Shown here in pieces: positions 1-9,542 of a stretch of DNA of 64,000 nucleotides. The translations under genes and the position numbers were made by a program. The DNA comes from Cytophagales bacterium (lineage in GTDB: Bacteria > Bacteroidota > Bacteroidia > Cytophagales > Cyclobacteriaceae). The stretch spans positions 1,612,001 to 1,676,000 of the forward strand of contig JAWPMT010000004.1 of NCBI GenBank assembly GCA_033344775.1. The letters run 5' to 3'. Position 1 is the first letter of the stretch. Each line of letters opens with the position of its first letter. The notes beneath the pieces are model-generated. The model did not search any database and was not told where the DNA came from. It saw nothing but the letters and a program-made list of their open reading frames with translations.

Positions 1-146
1 TAATTTGATAAGAATCCCCCACCCTTTCCGGGCACCCCCTTTCAAGGGGGACTCCTTTAAATTGAACGACAAATTCTGTTAATTTTTAATGGGATCGGAA
101 TCTTACCTTTCAAAATATTGTATTCTTGATGACTGAATAAAGAAGC
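1..146. other. Left-edge intergenic region with a G/C-run palindrome
   Basis: No gene is supported here. The only structure is a near-perfect palindrome at 35-50, ccccctt-tc-aaggggg, which would fold as a 7-bp stem with a very small loop. A similar aagggggact string recurs near 61168, so this may be a fragment of a dispersed intergenic repeat or the terminator of a gene outside the window. An antisense reading frame across 57-293 is only a shadow of the thioredoxin gene. Confidence 0.4.
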
Positions 147-758
147 ATGGCTGAGAAACAACGAAAAATTTCCAAAGAAGCACGTGAATGGATCATCCTG
201 ATCGCAGTAGGATCGTTCCTTTATTTCACAGGGCTTCATACGACCGTGATCGGCACCTTGCAGCGGGGGATTCTGGCCACAGGCATCATGCAACCTTCAC
301 TGGAGCAGGAGATGAAAAAGGCCTCATATGATCTTTTACTGGAAGACATGGAAGGCAACCAAGTGTCCTTGTCTTCTTTGAAAGGCAAAACCATCTTCAT
401 GAACCTATGGGCTACCTGGTGTGCACCCTGTGTCGCGGAAATGCCCGACATAAACGGGCTGTACGAGCAAATGAATGGTGAAGTAGCTTTTGTCATGCTT
501 TCAAGGGATGAAGATGAGGCTAAAGCCAGGAACTGGATTTTACGCAAAGGCTATGATTTTCCAGTCTACTTTCAACGTTCGGCCATGCCTCCACAATATC
601 AGACCGGTTCTATCCCGACTACTTTCGTCATTTCCCCTAAAGGCAACATTACTGTAACGCGTTCGGGTATGGCCAAATACGATACGGAGGAATTTAGGAA
701 TTATTTGGCTTCTCTCAACTCAGACGACCTGCTCAATCCCAATTTAACTGACCGCTAG
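147..758 (+). CDS. TlpA/ResA-like membrane-anchored thioredoxin
   Basis: 203 residues. An N-terminal membrane anchor at about residues 15-35 is followed by a thioredoxin-fold domain of the AhpC-TSA/Redoxin type facing the periplasm. The redox motif W91-C92-A93-P94-C95 is intact, and the family's cis-proline lies in the later S-I-P-T-T segment. Such proteins reduce disulfides of exported proteins, for example in cytochrome c maturation, but nothing here names a specific partner. The ATG at 147 follows an A-rich stretch. The 3' end overlaps the convergent agmatinase-family gene by 26 bp, so both ends share coding DNA. The fold and active site are clear; the physiological substrate is unknown. 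Confidence 0.9.
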   Translation: MAEKQRKISKEAREWIILIAVGSFLYFTGLHTTVIGTLQRGILATGIMQPSLEQEMKKASYDLLLEDMEGNQVSLSSLKGKTIFMNLWATWCAPCVAEMPDINGLYEQMNGEVAFVMLSRDEDEAKARNWILRKGYDFPVYFQRSAMPPQYQTGSIPTTFVISPKGNITVTRSGMAKYDTEEFRNYLASLNSDDLLNPNLTDR

Positions 759-1758
759 AAAGTCCCAGGTAGGTACACAATCTATAAAGGATACGCGCCC
801 CTACATTCGCATCCCACTCATTTTCCCCTGGACCTACTTCTGACAGGTCAAATCCAATGATCTCTTTACCGGATCTGGCTACTGCTCGTAATAAATAATC
901 GGCTTCTTCGAATGTAAGTCCTCCAGGAACTGGAGTACCCGCATTAGGACATAGAAAAGGCTGCAACCCATCGATATCAAAACTGATATAAACCCGATCG
1001 GGTAACGTTGCAATGATTTGCTCCACCCAATCATGCCAGGAATGCCCCTGCATCATACCGGCTTTCACCTGATCGTCATAAAAGACATGGATCGGATTTT
1101 CGGACTGCTTGATGAAATTCACTTCCTCCTCGCAATAATCCCGGATACCTACTTGCGTGATCGACTGAATTCTTTCTAATCGAATGGCATTGTACATGAT
1201 TGAGGCATGGGAAAATTCGAATCCTTCATAAGCTTGTCTCAAGTCCATGTGTGCATCAATCTGCAGTATACCAAAACTCTGTTGATCACTCAAAGCCTTT
1301 ATCAAACCCAGCGGAGTAGAGTGATCACCTCCTAGAAAAGCGACCTTTTTTCCTCTGTCCAACCAGGTACTGGCCAAATCATGGCCATGCAAAAACATTT
1401 CCTGGCAAGCCTGGTTGACCATCCTAAGTTGATTAGAATCAACTGGCTTGTCTTGCTCAAGCTCATCAATGATGGCTTCGGCCAATTGACGACTTTGAAT
1501 GTTGTCTTTCTCAAACAATAAATTCTCAACCATTGCCACGGGGTAAGACCAGGGTCTTTCCACCCCATAAAGCTCAAAATCCAATTGAACAGAAGCATCC
1601 AAAATGGCCTTTGGCCCCAAAGCTGTACCTGCTCCATAAGAAACGGTAACATCCCATGGCATCGGAATAATGATCAGGTCGGCATCTTCTGGTTGATAAG
1701 GAAAACCAAACAGACTGCCTTTTATGCCTACTCCTGACGGATCAAAATCGACCATCAA
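733..1758 (-). CDS. Agmatinase/arginase-family (ureohydrolase) protein
   Basis: 341 residues. The binuclear manganese-site motifs of ureohydrolases are present in order: G-G-D145-H146-S, D168-A-H170-M-D172, and S-F-D261-I-D263-G. Members cleave guanidino compounds such as agmatine, arginine or formiminoglutamate, releasing urea or formamide. The exact substrate cannot be told from motifs; Bacteroidota homologues are usually annotated agmatinase family or formimidoylglutamase. Its ATG overlaps the stop of the upstream sixA-like gene (ATGA, 1755-1758), which indicates one transcript with translational coupling. The 3' end overlaps the convergent thioredoxin gene. Confidence 0.88.
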   Translation of the reverse strand: MMVDFDPSGVGIKGSLFGFPYQPEDADLIIIPMPWDVTVSYGAGTALGPKAILDASVQLDFELYGVERPWSYPVAMVENLLFEKDNIQSRQLAEAIIDELEQDKPVDSNQLRMVNQACQEMFLHGHDLASTWLDRGKKVAFLGGDHSTPLGLIKALSDQQSFGILQIDAHMDLRQAYEGFEFSHASIMYNAIRLERIQSITQVGIRDYCEEEVNFIKQSENPIHVFYDDQVKAGMMQGHSWHDWVEQIIATLPDRVYISFDIDGLQPFLCPNAGTPVPGGLTFEEADYLLRAVARSGKEIIGFDLSEVGPGENEWDANVGARILYRLCTYLGLSSGQLNWD

Positions 1759-2240
1759 CTGATCTCTCTTGGAGAAACGTAGCGATCCAGGTTCCCGGTT
1801 TTCTCACTTGCTTCAGCCCAATCAAAGTCGGAGAATGTAATGATGGCCATACTTCCAGGTTCCATGTTGACAACTGGAGATCCTGTGAGGTACTCTGCGA
1901 GGTAAGTAATGGAAGGATTGTGGGCCACCATCATCGCCCCATTGATATCATCGGAAATGGCATTAACCGTCCTTAAAAAAGTCCGCACCGAAGCTTCATA
2001 CAGTTCCGCATCTTGCTGAACGCTACCTTTGCCTAAGGATTCGTTGATTAATTCCGCGGTGGTTTTGGCTCTCAATGCCGTACTTGAAATAATTTGATCG
2101 ATAGAAAATGCTTGCTCATCCACCCATTTCCCTAGGCGTCGGGCGACTCGTTCTCCTTCACCAGTCAGAGGTCGTTGAAAATCACTTGCAGTCGTATTGG
2201 CTGCTTCGGCGTGTCTTACGAGATAAAGTTTCTTAACCAT
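1755..2240 (-). CDS. sixA: SixA-like histidine phosphatase
   Basis: 161 residues of the histidine phosphatase (phosphoglycerate mutase-like) superfamily. The catalytic R-H-A motif is at residues 9-11 (L-V-R-H-A-E-A) and the second catalytic histidine is in M-V-A-H-N-P near residue 106. The short length and the S-S-x-A-x-R-A-x-x-T-A motif match the SixA subgroup, which in enterobacteria dephosphorylates phosphohistidine of HPt or PTS proteins. No HPt or PTS protein is nearby, so the target is unknown. It is first in an operon with the agmatinase-family gene through a 4-bp overlap, and divergent from topA with about 120 bp between starts. Confidence 0.85.
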   Translation of the reverse strand: MVKKLYLVRHAEAANTTASDFQRPLTGEGERVARRLGKWVDEQAFSIDQIISSTALRAKTTAELINESLGKGSVQQDAELYEASVRTFLRTVNAISDDINGAMMVAHNPSITYLAEYLTGSPVVNMEPGSMAIITFSDFDWAEASEKTGNLDRYVSPREIS

Positions 2241-2307
2241 TATTATTGCGGCGGCGTTAATCAGAGGGTTGAATTACGCAATTTATCCATTGAATGCCAA
2301 AGTTCAC

Positions 2308-2339
2308 TTGGAGTTTACAAAACATTGGTTACATCTTTG
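2308..2339 (+). promoter_or_regulatory. Candidate promoter of topA
   Basis: A ttg at 2308-2310 and catctttg at 2332-2339, separated by 21 bp, match seven of eight bases of the Bacteroidota -7 element TAnnTTTG and its upstream TTG element. Transcription would begin about 15 bp before the topA ATG at 2361. Confidence 0.4.
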
Positions 2340-2360
2340 GCGCCGTAAAACACGACTATT

Positions 2361-4682
2361 ATGGGGAAAAATCTTGTCATTGTAGAGTCTCCTGCGAAAG
2401 CAAAGACCATTGAAGGCTACCTGGGAAAGGACTATGAAGTCACTTCCTCGTATGGTCACGTCCGGGATTTGCCAAAAGGAGAAAACGCAATTGACATAGC
2501 GAATGGCTTCAAACCGACCTATGAAGTTTCGCCGGACAAAAAAGATGTCATCAAAGAACTAAAGAAACGATCCAAGACAGCCGAGACCATCTACCTCGCG
2601 AGTGATGATGACCGTGAAGGAGAAGCCATTTCGTGGCACCTGAAAGAGGCTTTGGAGCTGCAGGAGTCGAAAACCAAGCGGATCGTATTTCGTGAGATCA
2701 CCAAAAAGGCAGTAACCAATGCTATCGAAAATCCTCGAGGGATAGATCTGGATCTTGTCAATGCGCAGCAAGCCCGTCGTATCCTCGATAGATTGGTAGG
2801 GTTCGAACTGAGCCCGATCCTCTGGAAAAAAATTAAAACTGGCTTGTCCGCAGGCCGGGTACAATCCGTAGCCGTACGATTGGTGGTAGAACGTGAACGT
2901 GAGATCACCGACTTCAAACCAACTGCCAGCTTCAAGGTCGTGGCTAATTTTTCGTTGCCGAAAGGCAAAGTACTGCAGGCGGAATTAGGAAAGAAATTTG
3001 ATAATGAAGCTGACGCTCAGGCGTTTTTAGATAAATGTGCCGAGTCTACTTTTTCCATCGGCAACCTGGAAACCAAACCAGGCAAGAAATCGCCAGCTCC
3101 ACCATTTACGACTTCAACCCTCCAACAAGAGGCCAGTAGAAAGTTGGGTTACTCTGTGGCTTATACCATGTCTTTGGCACAGAAGCTTTATGAAGCAGGT
3201 AGGATTACTTACATGCGTACGGATTCCGTGAACCTCTCTCAGGAAGCAGTGACTGGTGCCAATACGGAAATTGCCGGAGCTTATGGCAATGAGTACATTC
3301 AGAATAGAGCTTATAAAACCAAATCTCAATCGGCACAGGAAGCGCACGAAGCCATCCGCCCTACCGATTTTAACAAGCACAAACTCGGGACTAATAACGC
3401 AGAGAATCGACTCTACGAGCTTATCTGGAAACGAGCCATCGCCTCTCAAATGGCGGATGCTCAACTGGAAAAAACCACAGCTACCATCGATATTTCAAAA
3501 GCTGATGAAAAGCTGGTCGCACGTGGTGAGGTGATCAAATTCGAAGGTTTCCTAAAAGTGTACCTGGAATCTCAGGACGATGATGGTGAAGAAGATGAGG
3601 ACAACAAGTCCATGCTTCCGCCATTGAATATCGGGCAGGACCTGGACTTAAAAGACATGACTGCCAGAGAGGGCTTCACCAGACACGCACCACGCTATAC
3701 GGAAGCCAGTCTGGTGAAGAAACTGGAAGAAATGGGCATCGGTCGACCTTCTACTTACGCACCTACCATCTCTACCATCCAGAAGCGGGAATATGTATTG
3801 AAGGAATCCAGAGAAGGGCATGAAAGACAATACACCGAACTGACCCTGGTCAATCAAAAGATCGAACGAGCCACTAAAACAGAGATTACGGGCGCGGAAA
3901 AGAATAAGCTTTTCCCTACCAATATTGCCATGATCGTGAATGACTTCCTGGTAGGTCATTTCCCCAATGTGATTGACTTCTCGTTTACAGCGAATGTAGA
4001 ACAGGAATTCGATGATATTGCCCATGGAAAAGTCTCCTGGGACAAGATGATTGAAGCGTTTTACGGACGTTTCCATTCACGCGTAGAAAGCACGGAAAAA
4101 ATTGAACGTTCTGAAGTCCCAACTTCACGAGAGCTTGGAGATGACCCTAAGAGTGGCAAGCCTGTGACAGTGAAAATGGGCCGATATGGTGCTTACGCAC
4201 AATTGGGGGCCAATGAGGAGGAAGCGGGTGAAAAGCCACAATATGCCAGTCTTCGCAAAGACCAATTCATCGAGAACATCACCCTTGAAGATGCATTGGA
4301 GTTGTTTAAACTACCACGTGCACTTGGAGAGTTTGAAGAAAAGCCTGTTCAGGCCAACACTGGTCGTTATGGTCCTTATATACGTCACGATGGCAAATTT
4401 GCTTCACTGAAAAAGGAGCAGGATCCTTATACCATCAACCTGGAAGAGGCCATCGAGTTGATCCTAGAAAAACGAGAGGCAGATGCAAACAAATACATCA
4501 AGACTTTCGATGAGGATGATCAGTGCTTTGTATTGAATGGGAGATTTGGACCTTACATCAAGTTTGGAAAGAAAAACGTCAAGATCCCAAAAGACAAAAA
4601 ACCCGAAGAACTGACCTACGAAGAGTGCAAGGAACTGGCCGAAAAGACTCCTGAGAAAAAAGGACGAGGTAGGAAGAAGTAG
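2361..4682 (+). CDS. topA: DNA topoisomerase I (type IA)
   Basis: 773 residues; relaxes negative supercoils by transient single-strand cleavage. The N-terminal Toprim domain shows V-E-S-P-A-K-A-K (acidic E9) and the metal site D82-D-D-R-E-G-E88. The catalytic tyrosine is Y284 in T-Y-M-R-T-D-S. Instead of the C-terminal four-cysteine zinc ribbons of the E. coli enzyme, the tail carries three G-R-(Y/F)-G-x-Y repeat segments (about residues 605-755), as is common in Bacteroidota, and ends in a basic G-R-G-R-K-K. Length is normal for such forms. It is a single-gene unit and probably essential. Confidence 0.97.
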   Translation: MGKNLVIVESPAKAKTIEGYLGKDYEVTSSYGHVRDLPKGENAIDIANGFKPTYEVSPDKKDVIKELKKRSKTAETIYLASDDDREGEAISWHLKEALELQESKTKRIVFREITKKAVTNAIENPRGIDLDLVNAQQARRILDRLVGFELSPILWKKIKTGLSAGRVQSVAVRLVVEREREITDFKPTASFKVVANFSLPKGKVLQAELGKKFDNEADAQAFLDKCAESTFSIGNLETKPGKKSPAPPFTTSTLQQEASRKLGYSVAYTMSLAQKLYEAGRITYMRTDSVNLSQEAVTGANTEIAGAYGNEYIQNRAYKTKSQSAQEAHEAIRPTDFNKHKLGTNNAENRLYELIWKRAIASQMADAQLEKTTATIDISKADEKLVARGEVIKFEGFLKVYLESQDDDGEEDEDNKSMLPPLNIGQDLDLKDMTAREGFTRHAPRYTEASLVKKLEEMGIGRPSTYAPTISTIQKREYVLKESREGHERQYTELTLVNQKIERATKTEITGAEKNKLFPTNIAMIVNDFLVGHFPNVIDFSFTANVEQEFDDIAHGKVSWDKMIEAFYGRFHSRVESTEKIERSEVPTSRELGDDPKSGKPVTVKMGRYGAYAQLGANEEEAGEKPQYASLRKDQFIENITLEDALELFKLPRALGEFEEKPVQANTGRYGPYIRHDGKFASLKKEQDPYTINLEEAIELILEKREADANKYIKTFDEDDQCFVLNGRFGPYIKFGKKNVKIPKDKKPEELTYEECKELAEKTPEKKGRGRKK

Positions 4683-4771
4683 TCTTCCTAACTTGATCGG
4701 CAGGGAGGATAAAAACTCCGTCTGACTTCTCAACAGGCCGAACTTTCTTTGATCCTTGCGGTTTCTTCTCC

Positions 4772-5251
4772 ATGATGAGGTTTTCACTAATTATTATTTT
4801 GGTACTGGCAGTGATGAGTTTGCAAGCTCAGGACAAAAAGCGTGCTTTCTCACCGTCTATTGGATACGTACGTAAACTGGATTCTTTTGTAAGAAATCCG
4901 AACGGAGTTCATATTGGCATCAACATGTATCGTAAAAATGCCAGGCGTTTCAGCTCTGACGTGCAACTTTCAGCGAGCCTTACAGGAAACAGGATCAACA
5001 CTTTTGCCGGGATCAACGCATTATTTGGGGTGCGGTATTATTTCATGAGTGATGAAAAAACTATCCGACTTTTTACCAATTTAATGGCTGGAGCAGCCTT
5101 CACGTCAGAATCAGGGGGTGATTTTATTGAAAACATATTTCGCCCAGGCTACTCTTTAGGTTTGTATTTAGAAATCAATGATATCGTCTTCGGAACCGCC
5201 ATTGAAAGCCCTGAAAATTTCTTCGTGAAGGTGGGATATGTGCTAAGGTGA
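4772..5251 (+). CDS. Small secreted protein, possible outer-membrane barrel
   Basis: 159 residues with a clear signal peptide (hydrophobic core about 4-16, cleavage near L-Q-A-Q). The mature part is rich in alternating polar/aromatic strands (for example G-V-R-Y-Y-F, G-Y-S-L-G-L-Y-L-E-I) and ends in V-G-Y-V-L-R, the sort of terminal strand expected of a small beta-barrel or lipocalin-like periplasmic protein. No family is recognised. It starts 89 bp after topA on the same strand and converges on the helicase gene with only 12 bp between them. Role unknown. Confidence 0.75.
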   Translation: MMRFSLIIILVLAVMSLQAQDKKRAFSPSIGYVRKLDSFVRNPNGVHIGINMYRKNARRFSSDVQLSASLTGNRINTFAGINALFGVRYYFMSDEKTIRLFTNLMAGAAFTSESGGDFIENIFRPGYSLGLYLEINDIVFGTAIESPENFFVKVGYVLR

Positions 5252-5263
5252 GTTGAATTCAGT

Positions 5264-6526
5264 TCACTCAGACTTCCGCTTGGGCCTCCACCGTCTTTTC
5301 TGCTTGTTTTTGGGCCCTTCGGTCTTTTTAGGCCGAGGCTTTTTCTGCTGATGCTGTCCCTGCTTAGAAGCGGCTCCAACATCCGTAGCTTCCTCTGTTG
5401 GCTCAAAGCCTCCCATCTCTTCACAAGGAATTTGCTGATCGATCAATTTTTCAATTTCTCGTAGGTATACCACTTCATCTTCCGCGACCAACGATATGGC
5501 CACGCCGTTCGCACCCGCCCTACCTGTTCGTCCGATCCGATGGACATAGTCCTCCGGCACGTTGGGCATCTCAAAATTGATCACATGTGGCAATAAAGGA
5601 ATATCTAATCCCCTCGCAGCAATGTCCGTAGCCACCAATACCCGGATTTCATTGGCCTTGAAAGAAGCCAGCGCCTTAACTCGCGCAGCCTGGGTCTTGT
5701 TGCCATGAATGGCTGCTGCGCTGATATCTGCTTTTTGCATCTTCTGCGCCAGCCGGTTAGCACCGTGCTTGGTTCGAGTAAACACCAAAACTTGTTGCCA
5801 TTTACCACCGGCAATCATGTCCAGGATCATGTCCGTTTTCCTTTTCTTATCTACCCGATAAGCCTTCTGATTGATGAGCTCCACAGTAGTATTTTCCGGA
5901 GTAGCTTCCACTGTGACCGGGTGAAAGAGAAACCCTTTGGCCAGTTTCTTGATCTCCGACGAAAAGGTAGCCGAAAAAAGGAGGCTCTGACGCTTTCGAG
6001 GTAGTAGAGCCATGATCTTCTTGATGTCATGGATGAAGCCCATGTCCAGCATTCGGTCCGCCTCATCGAACACCAGAATCTCTATTTGCTTTAACGAGAT
6101 CAGTCCCTGACCATGTAGGTCTAATAAGCGGCCCGGTGTAGCAATGAGGAAATCCACTCCTCTTCGCAACTGCTCTACTTGCTTAGATTGTTTTACGCCT
6201 CCAAAGATCACCGCGGAACGGATATCCAGGTATTTGCCATAATCTTCGGAATTTTCCAGGATCTGTGCCGCTAATTCTCGTGTTGGGGTAAGCACCAATG
6301 CCCGGACCGGGCGCTTTTTCTGAGGTTGCTGTTTACTCAACAACTGTAGAATCGGAAGTGTAAAACTTGCGGTCTTCCCTGTTCCGGTTTGAGCAGAGGC
6401 CAGTACGTCCTTGCGCTGCAGGACTACCGGTATCGCTTTCTGCTGAATGGGAGATGGTTCGGAATAACCTTTATCGGTAATGGCCCGCAAGAGCGACTTG
6501 GACAGGCCTAATTTTTCAAATGACAT
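5264..6526 (-). CDS. DEAD-box ATP-dependent RNA helicase, RhlE-like
   Basis: 420 residues with the complete set of DEAD-box motifs: Q motif at the N terminus, A45-Q-T-G-T-G-K-T (Walker A), P-T-R-E-L-A, D-E-A-D, S-A-T, and [10 protein letters not shown] in the second RecA domain. The last 40 residues are a lysine/arginine-rich tail, as in RhlE-type helicases, which helps unspecific RNA binding. Likely roles are ribosome assembly, RNA decay or cold adaptation. It is monocistronic. A second, more elaborate DEAD-box helicase lies at 26.0-27.6 kb. Confidence 0.95.
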   Translation of the reverse strand: MSFEKLGLSKSLLRAITDKGYSEPSPIQQKAIPVVLQRKDVLASAQTGTGKTASFTLPILQLLSKQQPQKKRPVRALVLTPTRELAAQILENSEDYGKYLDIRSAVIFGGVKQSKQVEQLRRGVDFLIATPGRLLDLHGQGLISLKQIEILVFDEADRMLDMGFIHDIKKIMALLPRKRQSLLFSATFSSEIKKLAKGFLFHPVTVEATPENTTVELINQKAYRVDKKRKTDMILDMIAGGKWQQVLVFTRTKHGANRLAQKMQKADISAAAIHGNKTQAARVKALASFKANEIRVLVATDIAARGLDIPLLPHVINFEMPNVPEDYVHRIGRTGRAGANGVAISLVAEDEVVYLREIEKLIDQQIPCEEMGGFEPTEEATDVGAASKQGQHQQKKPRPKKTEGPKNKQKRRWRPKRKSE

Positions 6527-6634
6527 AAATAGCTTTTACCAAATGACGATCCTTTGGCAAAGTGTCATTTCAGTTTGAAGGCTCGAAGGTACTGCAAGCT
6601 TGTTGCTATTGCGGAAAGTGGTTGAGATATATTT

Positions 6635-8005
6635 TCAATTCAAGGGCTTAAGTCCATCCAGTACCCAAGGCATGAGTTCAGATACAGTAGGATGCACTAA
6701 AACAACTTCGCGATAACTTTTACATGGAATCTGGCTGTGCATGATGGCCGCAAACATGTTGACGATCTCATCACCTCCTGGCCCTAAAATGGCAGCACCC
6801 AGAATCAGATCTGTTTCCTGATCGACAATGAGCTTGGCAAAGCCTTTGGTCTCGCCCATTTCTTTTGCCCTACTGATCCTCGACATGGCCCGGGTGGCTT
6901 TCATGATTTTATATCCTTTGGCAATAGCTGCTTTCTCTGATAATCCAACTTTGCCAAGTGGTGGATCTGTAAACAAACCATAGATCGGAATGCGATTGGA
7001 GATCTTTCTTTTTCCACCGAACATATGATCCAACACAATCTCGGCATCATTGACCGACGTATGGGTAAAGGCTCCGTGGCCATTCACATCTCCTACGGCA
7101 TAAACTCCTTCAACTCCAGTTTGGCAATAGTCATCTACTTCAATGAAGCCTCTATTATTCACTTTAAGGCTGGTATTTTCTAAGGTTAACTTATCACTGT
7201 TAGACGTACGCCCCGCAGCAATCAATAGGTGAGACCCTGAAAGTGTTTCTGCCTTGCCTCCACTTTCCAACGCTAGTGAAATACCATTTCCTTCTTGTCC
7301 TGCCGCATTCACACTGGTGTTCAATCGAACATCGATCCCTTCTTCTTCAAGGAATTCCTGTATAGCATCCGCCATGTCTTTGTCTTCCTGTGGCATCAGC
7401 TGATCTCCTCGCTGCAAGATGGTCACCTTTGCTCCGAATCTTCGAAATACCTGCCCGAATTCTACGCCAATATACCCACCGCCAACGATCATTAAATGTT
7501 CAGGGACTTCCTGTAAATCCAATAAGCCGGCACTATCCATCCATGGTACTTCGTCAATCCCCTTGATCGGCGGCACTCCCGGACGGGTACCCACGTTGAT
7601 GTATATCTTTTCACCAGTGATCCGATCTCCATTTACTTCAAGGATCTTGTCTTCCACAAAATTGGCCCAACCTCTGATCAGGGTCACGTTCTTCGTACTC
7701 TCCATCCATCCGGTCAGCCCATTACTACCACCATTCCGGATTTCATTCATTCGCTCCAGCACACGGCTAAAATTGAGTTTGATGTCTCCTGTCTCAAATC
7801 CATAGAATTCTCCTCGCCGGGCCATGTGCAGTGCTTTGGCAGAAGCCACCATGGTTTTGGTCGGTGTACATCCATAGTTCACGCAACTGCCACCCACTTT
7901 GGCACCTTCGATTACGGCAATGCTATCGCCTGTTGGAATTAATTTACCGAGAAGCGTACCAGTAGCTTGTCCGGTCCCGACGATGATGTGCTGGAAAGTT
8001 TGCAT
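6635..8005 (-). CDS. Class I pyridine nucleotide-disulfide oxidoreductase (mercuric reductase-like)
   Basis: 456 residues, FAD-dependent. The redox-active pair is in G-G-S-C41-V-N-Y-G-C46-T-P-T-K. The NAD(P)-binding G-G-G-Y-I-G-V-E-F lies near residue 175, and the C-terminal dimer-interface dyad H438-P-T-V-S-E443 is present, as in lipoamide dehydrogenase, glutathione reductase and MerA. The first FAD-binding loop reads G10-T-G-Q-A-T-G, one residue off the strict GxGxxG. There is no N-terminal HMA domain and no C-terminal cysteine pair, so a true mercuric reductase is unlikely; the electron acceptor is unknown. It has no operon partner. Confidence 0.9.
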   Translation of the reverse strand: MQTFQHIIVGTGQATGTLLGKLIPTGDSIAVIEGAKVGGSCVNYGCTPTKTMVASAKALHMARRGEFYGFETGDIKLNFSRVLERMNEIRNGGSNGLTGWMESTKNVTLIRGWANFVEDKILEVNGDRITGEKIYINVGTRPGVPPIKGIDEVPWMDSAGLLDLQEVPEHLMIVGGGYIGVEFGQVFRRFGAKVTILQRGDQLMPQEDKDMADAIQEFLEEEGIDVRLNTSVNAAGQEGNGISLALESGGKAETLSGSHLLIAAGRTSNSDKLTLENTSLKVNNRGFIEVDDYCQTGVEGVYAVGDVNGHGAFTHTSVNDAEIVLDHMFGGKRKISNRIPIYGLFTDPPLGKVGLSEKAAIAKGYKIMKATRAMSRISRAKEMGETKGFAKLIVDQETDLILGAAILGPGGDEIVNMFAAIMHSQIPCKSYREVVLVHPTVSELMPWVLDGLKPLN

Positions 8006-8143
8006 GGAAATGGGGTTAGTGCTAAAAAAATCAAACCCTTAATTTCCGAAAATTCTAATTAAAATGACTCTTTGATTTGATCTTGGTTGTCGTGTTTTTG
8101 GTATAAAGTCCTCTGGCGAACTTTATTTCATCGGTTTATTTGA

Positions 8144-8353
8144 TTAAGCCTTCGTTTTCAGCCAGTCTAAAACCAGATCAAGACTATGATCGAAGATCGT
8201 GAACCGAACACTTTTCAAAAACTCGATTCTCGGCTCCAGAAAAGAAACCATTTCTTCTCTTGGCATCTCTACCATTGGACTGTAAAAACAAATACCCAGG
8301 GCGAGCACGCAGCCTAGCAGAACGATATTTTTACGGTTTCGAGTTACTTGCAT
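8144..8353 (-). CDS. Small hypothetical membrane-anchored protein
   Basis: 69 residues with one N-terminal hydrophobic segment (about 10-26) preceded by a basic M-Q-V-T-R-N-R-K-N start, which looks like a signal anchor or signal peptide. No family is recognised. It is divergent from the ECF sigma factor gene, with 96 bp between the starts, so it could be a target of that sigma factor, but this is only an inference from position. Support is limited to the coherent reading frame and plausible signal. Confidence 0.45.
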   Translation of the reverse strand: MQVTRNRKNIVLLGCVLALGICFYSPMVEMPREEMVSFLEPRIEFLKSVRFTIFDHSLDLVLDWLKTKA

Positions 8354-8413
8354 CGGATGATGATTTGCTTCATTAGTTTATCTTTCTGCTGATTTATTAC
8401 AGTTGAACTGAAA

Positions 8414-8421
8414 TAAATTTG
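8414..8421 (+). promoter_or_regulatory. Candidate -7 element for the sigma factor operon
   Basis: taaatttg is an exact match to the Bacteroidota -7 consensus TAnnTTTG, 28 bp upstream of the GTG start at 8450. The upstream -33 TTG element is not obvious at the ideal distance. Confidence 0.4.
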
Positions 8422-8449
8422 AATTTTCTTCTACTAATGTTCTAAACGC

Positions 8450-8926
8450 GTGTCTCAGGCCTTTTTTAAGACGTTTGTCACTGAAAATATCGACCTGATC
8501 CGGCATATCTGTCGGGCATATGCGCGCAGTGAAGAAGAATTAAAAGATTTTATTCAGGAAGTGACCGTTCAACTTTGGAAATCTCATGAGCGATTTGAGG
8601 GAAAGTCGCAGGTATCGACCTGGGTTTACCGGGTGGCACTGAATGTGTGCCTCTCTCTGGCCCGGAAAAACAAACGCGAGATCCAAACTTTTTCATTGGA
8701 TAAAGTAGATGTCTCCGAAGACATCTCCAGCGAAGAAAAGGAACAGATCGAAATGTTGTATGCAGCTATTAGAAAATTGAAAGAAGGTGATCGGGCTATC
8801 ATGCTGTTGTATCTGGAGAATAAGAGCTACAAAGAAATTGCTGAGATCCTGGGTATGACAGTCACGAACGTAGGGGTAAAAGTGAATCGATTGAAAAACC
8901 AGTTAAAGAAGATGATCAATGGCTGA
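8450..8926 (+). CDS. ECF-type RNA polymerase sigma-70 factor
   Basis: 158 residues with sigma region 2 (about 10-75, including D-F-I-Q-E-V and W-V-Y-R-V-A-L-N) and region 4 (about 100-155, L-Y-L-E-N-K-S-Y-K-E-I-A-E-I-L-G helix-turn-helix). It directs RNA polymerase to a small regulon. The start is a GTG: the only nearby upstream ATG, at 8437, is in another frame and runs into a stop two codons later. The stop overlaps the start of the next gene by 8 bp, so the partner membrane protein is probably its regulator. Confidence 0.9.
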   Translation: MSQAFFKTFVTENIDLIRHICRAYARSEEELKDFIQEVTVQLWKSHERFEGKSQVSTWVYRVALNVCLSLARKNKREIQTFSLDKVDVSEDISSEEKEQIEMLYAAIRKLKEGDRAIMLLYLENKSYKEIAEILGMTVTNVGVKVNRLKNQLKKMING

Positions 8927-9515
8927 TATCGATATTCAAGGATTGTGGGCAAAAGGTAAACAGGCCAACCGATCGAACGAGCCTGAAATTGATATTGACG
9001 AGGCGATCAAGGGAAAATCCAGAAATACCTTGTACTGGATCAAGGTGATCTTATGGATAGAGTTCTGGATCAATGTGATTTCTTTCCCATTCATCGTCTT
9101 GATGTTCCTCGAAATGGAATCTTATGGATTCCTGATTTTCTTTTCGCTGCTGGTAGCCGTCTATTTGGTCTATTACTTATTCCTGATCAGGTCCATCAAT
9201 CAATTTAACTACCTGGCTGATGTAAGGAGCAGCCTCAAGAAACTCTACAAATACCTTAACTTCTACCTGCTTCACTACAAAGTACTGATCTGGACAGTAT
9301 TCCCGGGAAGTTTTATCTACGGCCTTTGGTTGGGTATCGAGCAAAGTGGTGAAGATTTTCCCAGGGATGCGCAATCGTGGTTAAAACTGATAGGCATAAG
9401 CATTATCTGCATTGGTCTGATGATTCTGATTGGAAACTGGATGGTTAACCTCATTTATGGTAAAAAGATCAAGCGACTAAAAGGCATGGTAAAGGAGTTG
9501 GAAGAGGCTGGGTAG
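8919..9515 (+). CDS. Four-helix membrane protein, candidate anti-sigma factor
   Basis: 198 residues, translationally coupled to the sigma factor (8-bp overlap). The first 35 residues are soluble and acidic. Four predicted transmembrane helices follow (about 41-63, 67-92, 121-138, 152-174), and the tail is basic. The arrangement (short cytosolic N terminus plus membrane domain next to an ECF sigma gene) fits a membrane anti-sigma factor. The zinc-binding H-x-x-x-C-x-x-C motif of the classic anti-sigma domain is absent, so this rests on context and topology only. Confidence 0.7.
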   Translation: MADIDIQGLWAKGKQANRSNEPEIDIDEAIKGKSRNTLYWIKVILWIEFWINVISFPFIVLMFLEMESYGFLIFFSLLVAVYLVYYLFLIRSINQFNYLADVRSSLKKLYKYLNFYLLHYKVLIWTVFPGSFIYGLWLGIEQSGEDFPRDAQSWLKLIGISIICIGLMILIGNWMVNLIYGKKIKRLKGMVKELEEAG

Positions 9516-9542
9516 TTAAAGTCAATATTCATTCAATCTTCT

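Noticed and set aside
4579-4773. Minus-strand frame starting opposite the small secreted protein
   Set aside because: The first ~34 codons look lysine-rich and protein-like, but the frame runs antisense into topA and shares its start region with the forward gene; no independent support.
6635-8005. True mercuric reductase
   Set aside because: No HMA domain, no C-terminal vicinal cysteines, and no mer genes nearby; only the shared disulfide oxidoreductase core is present.
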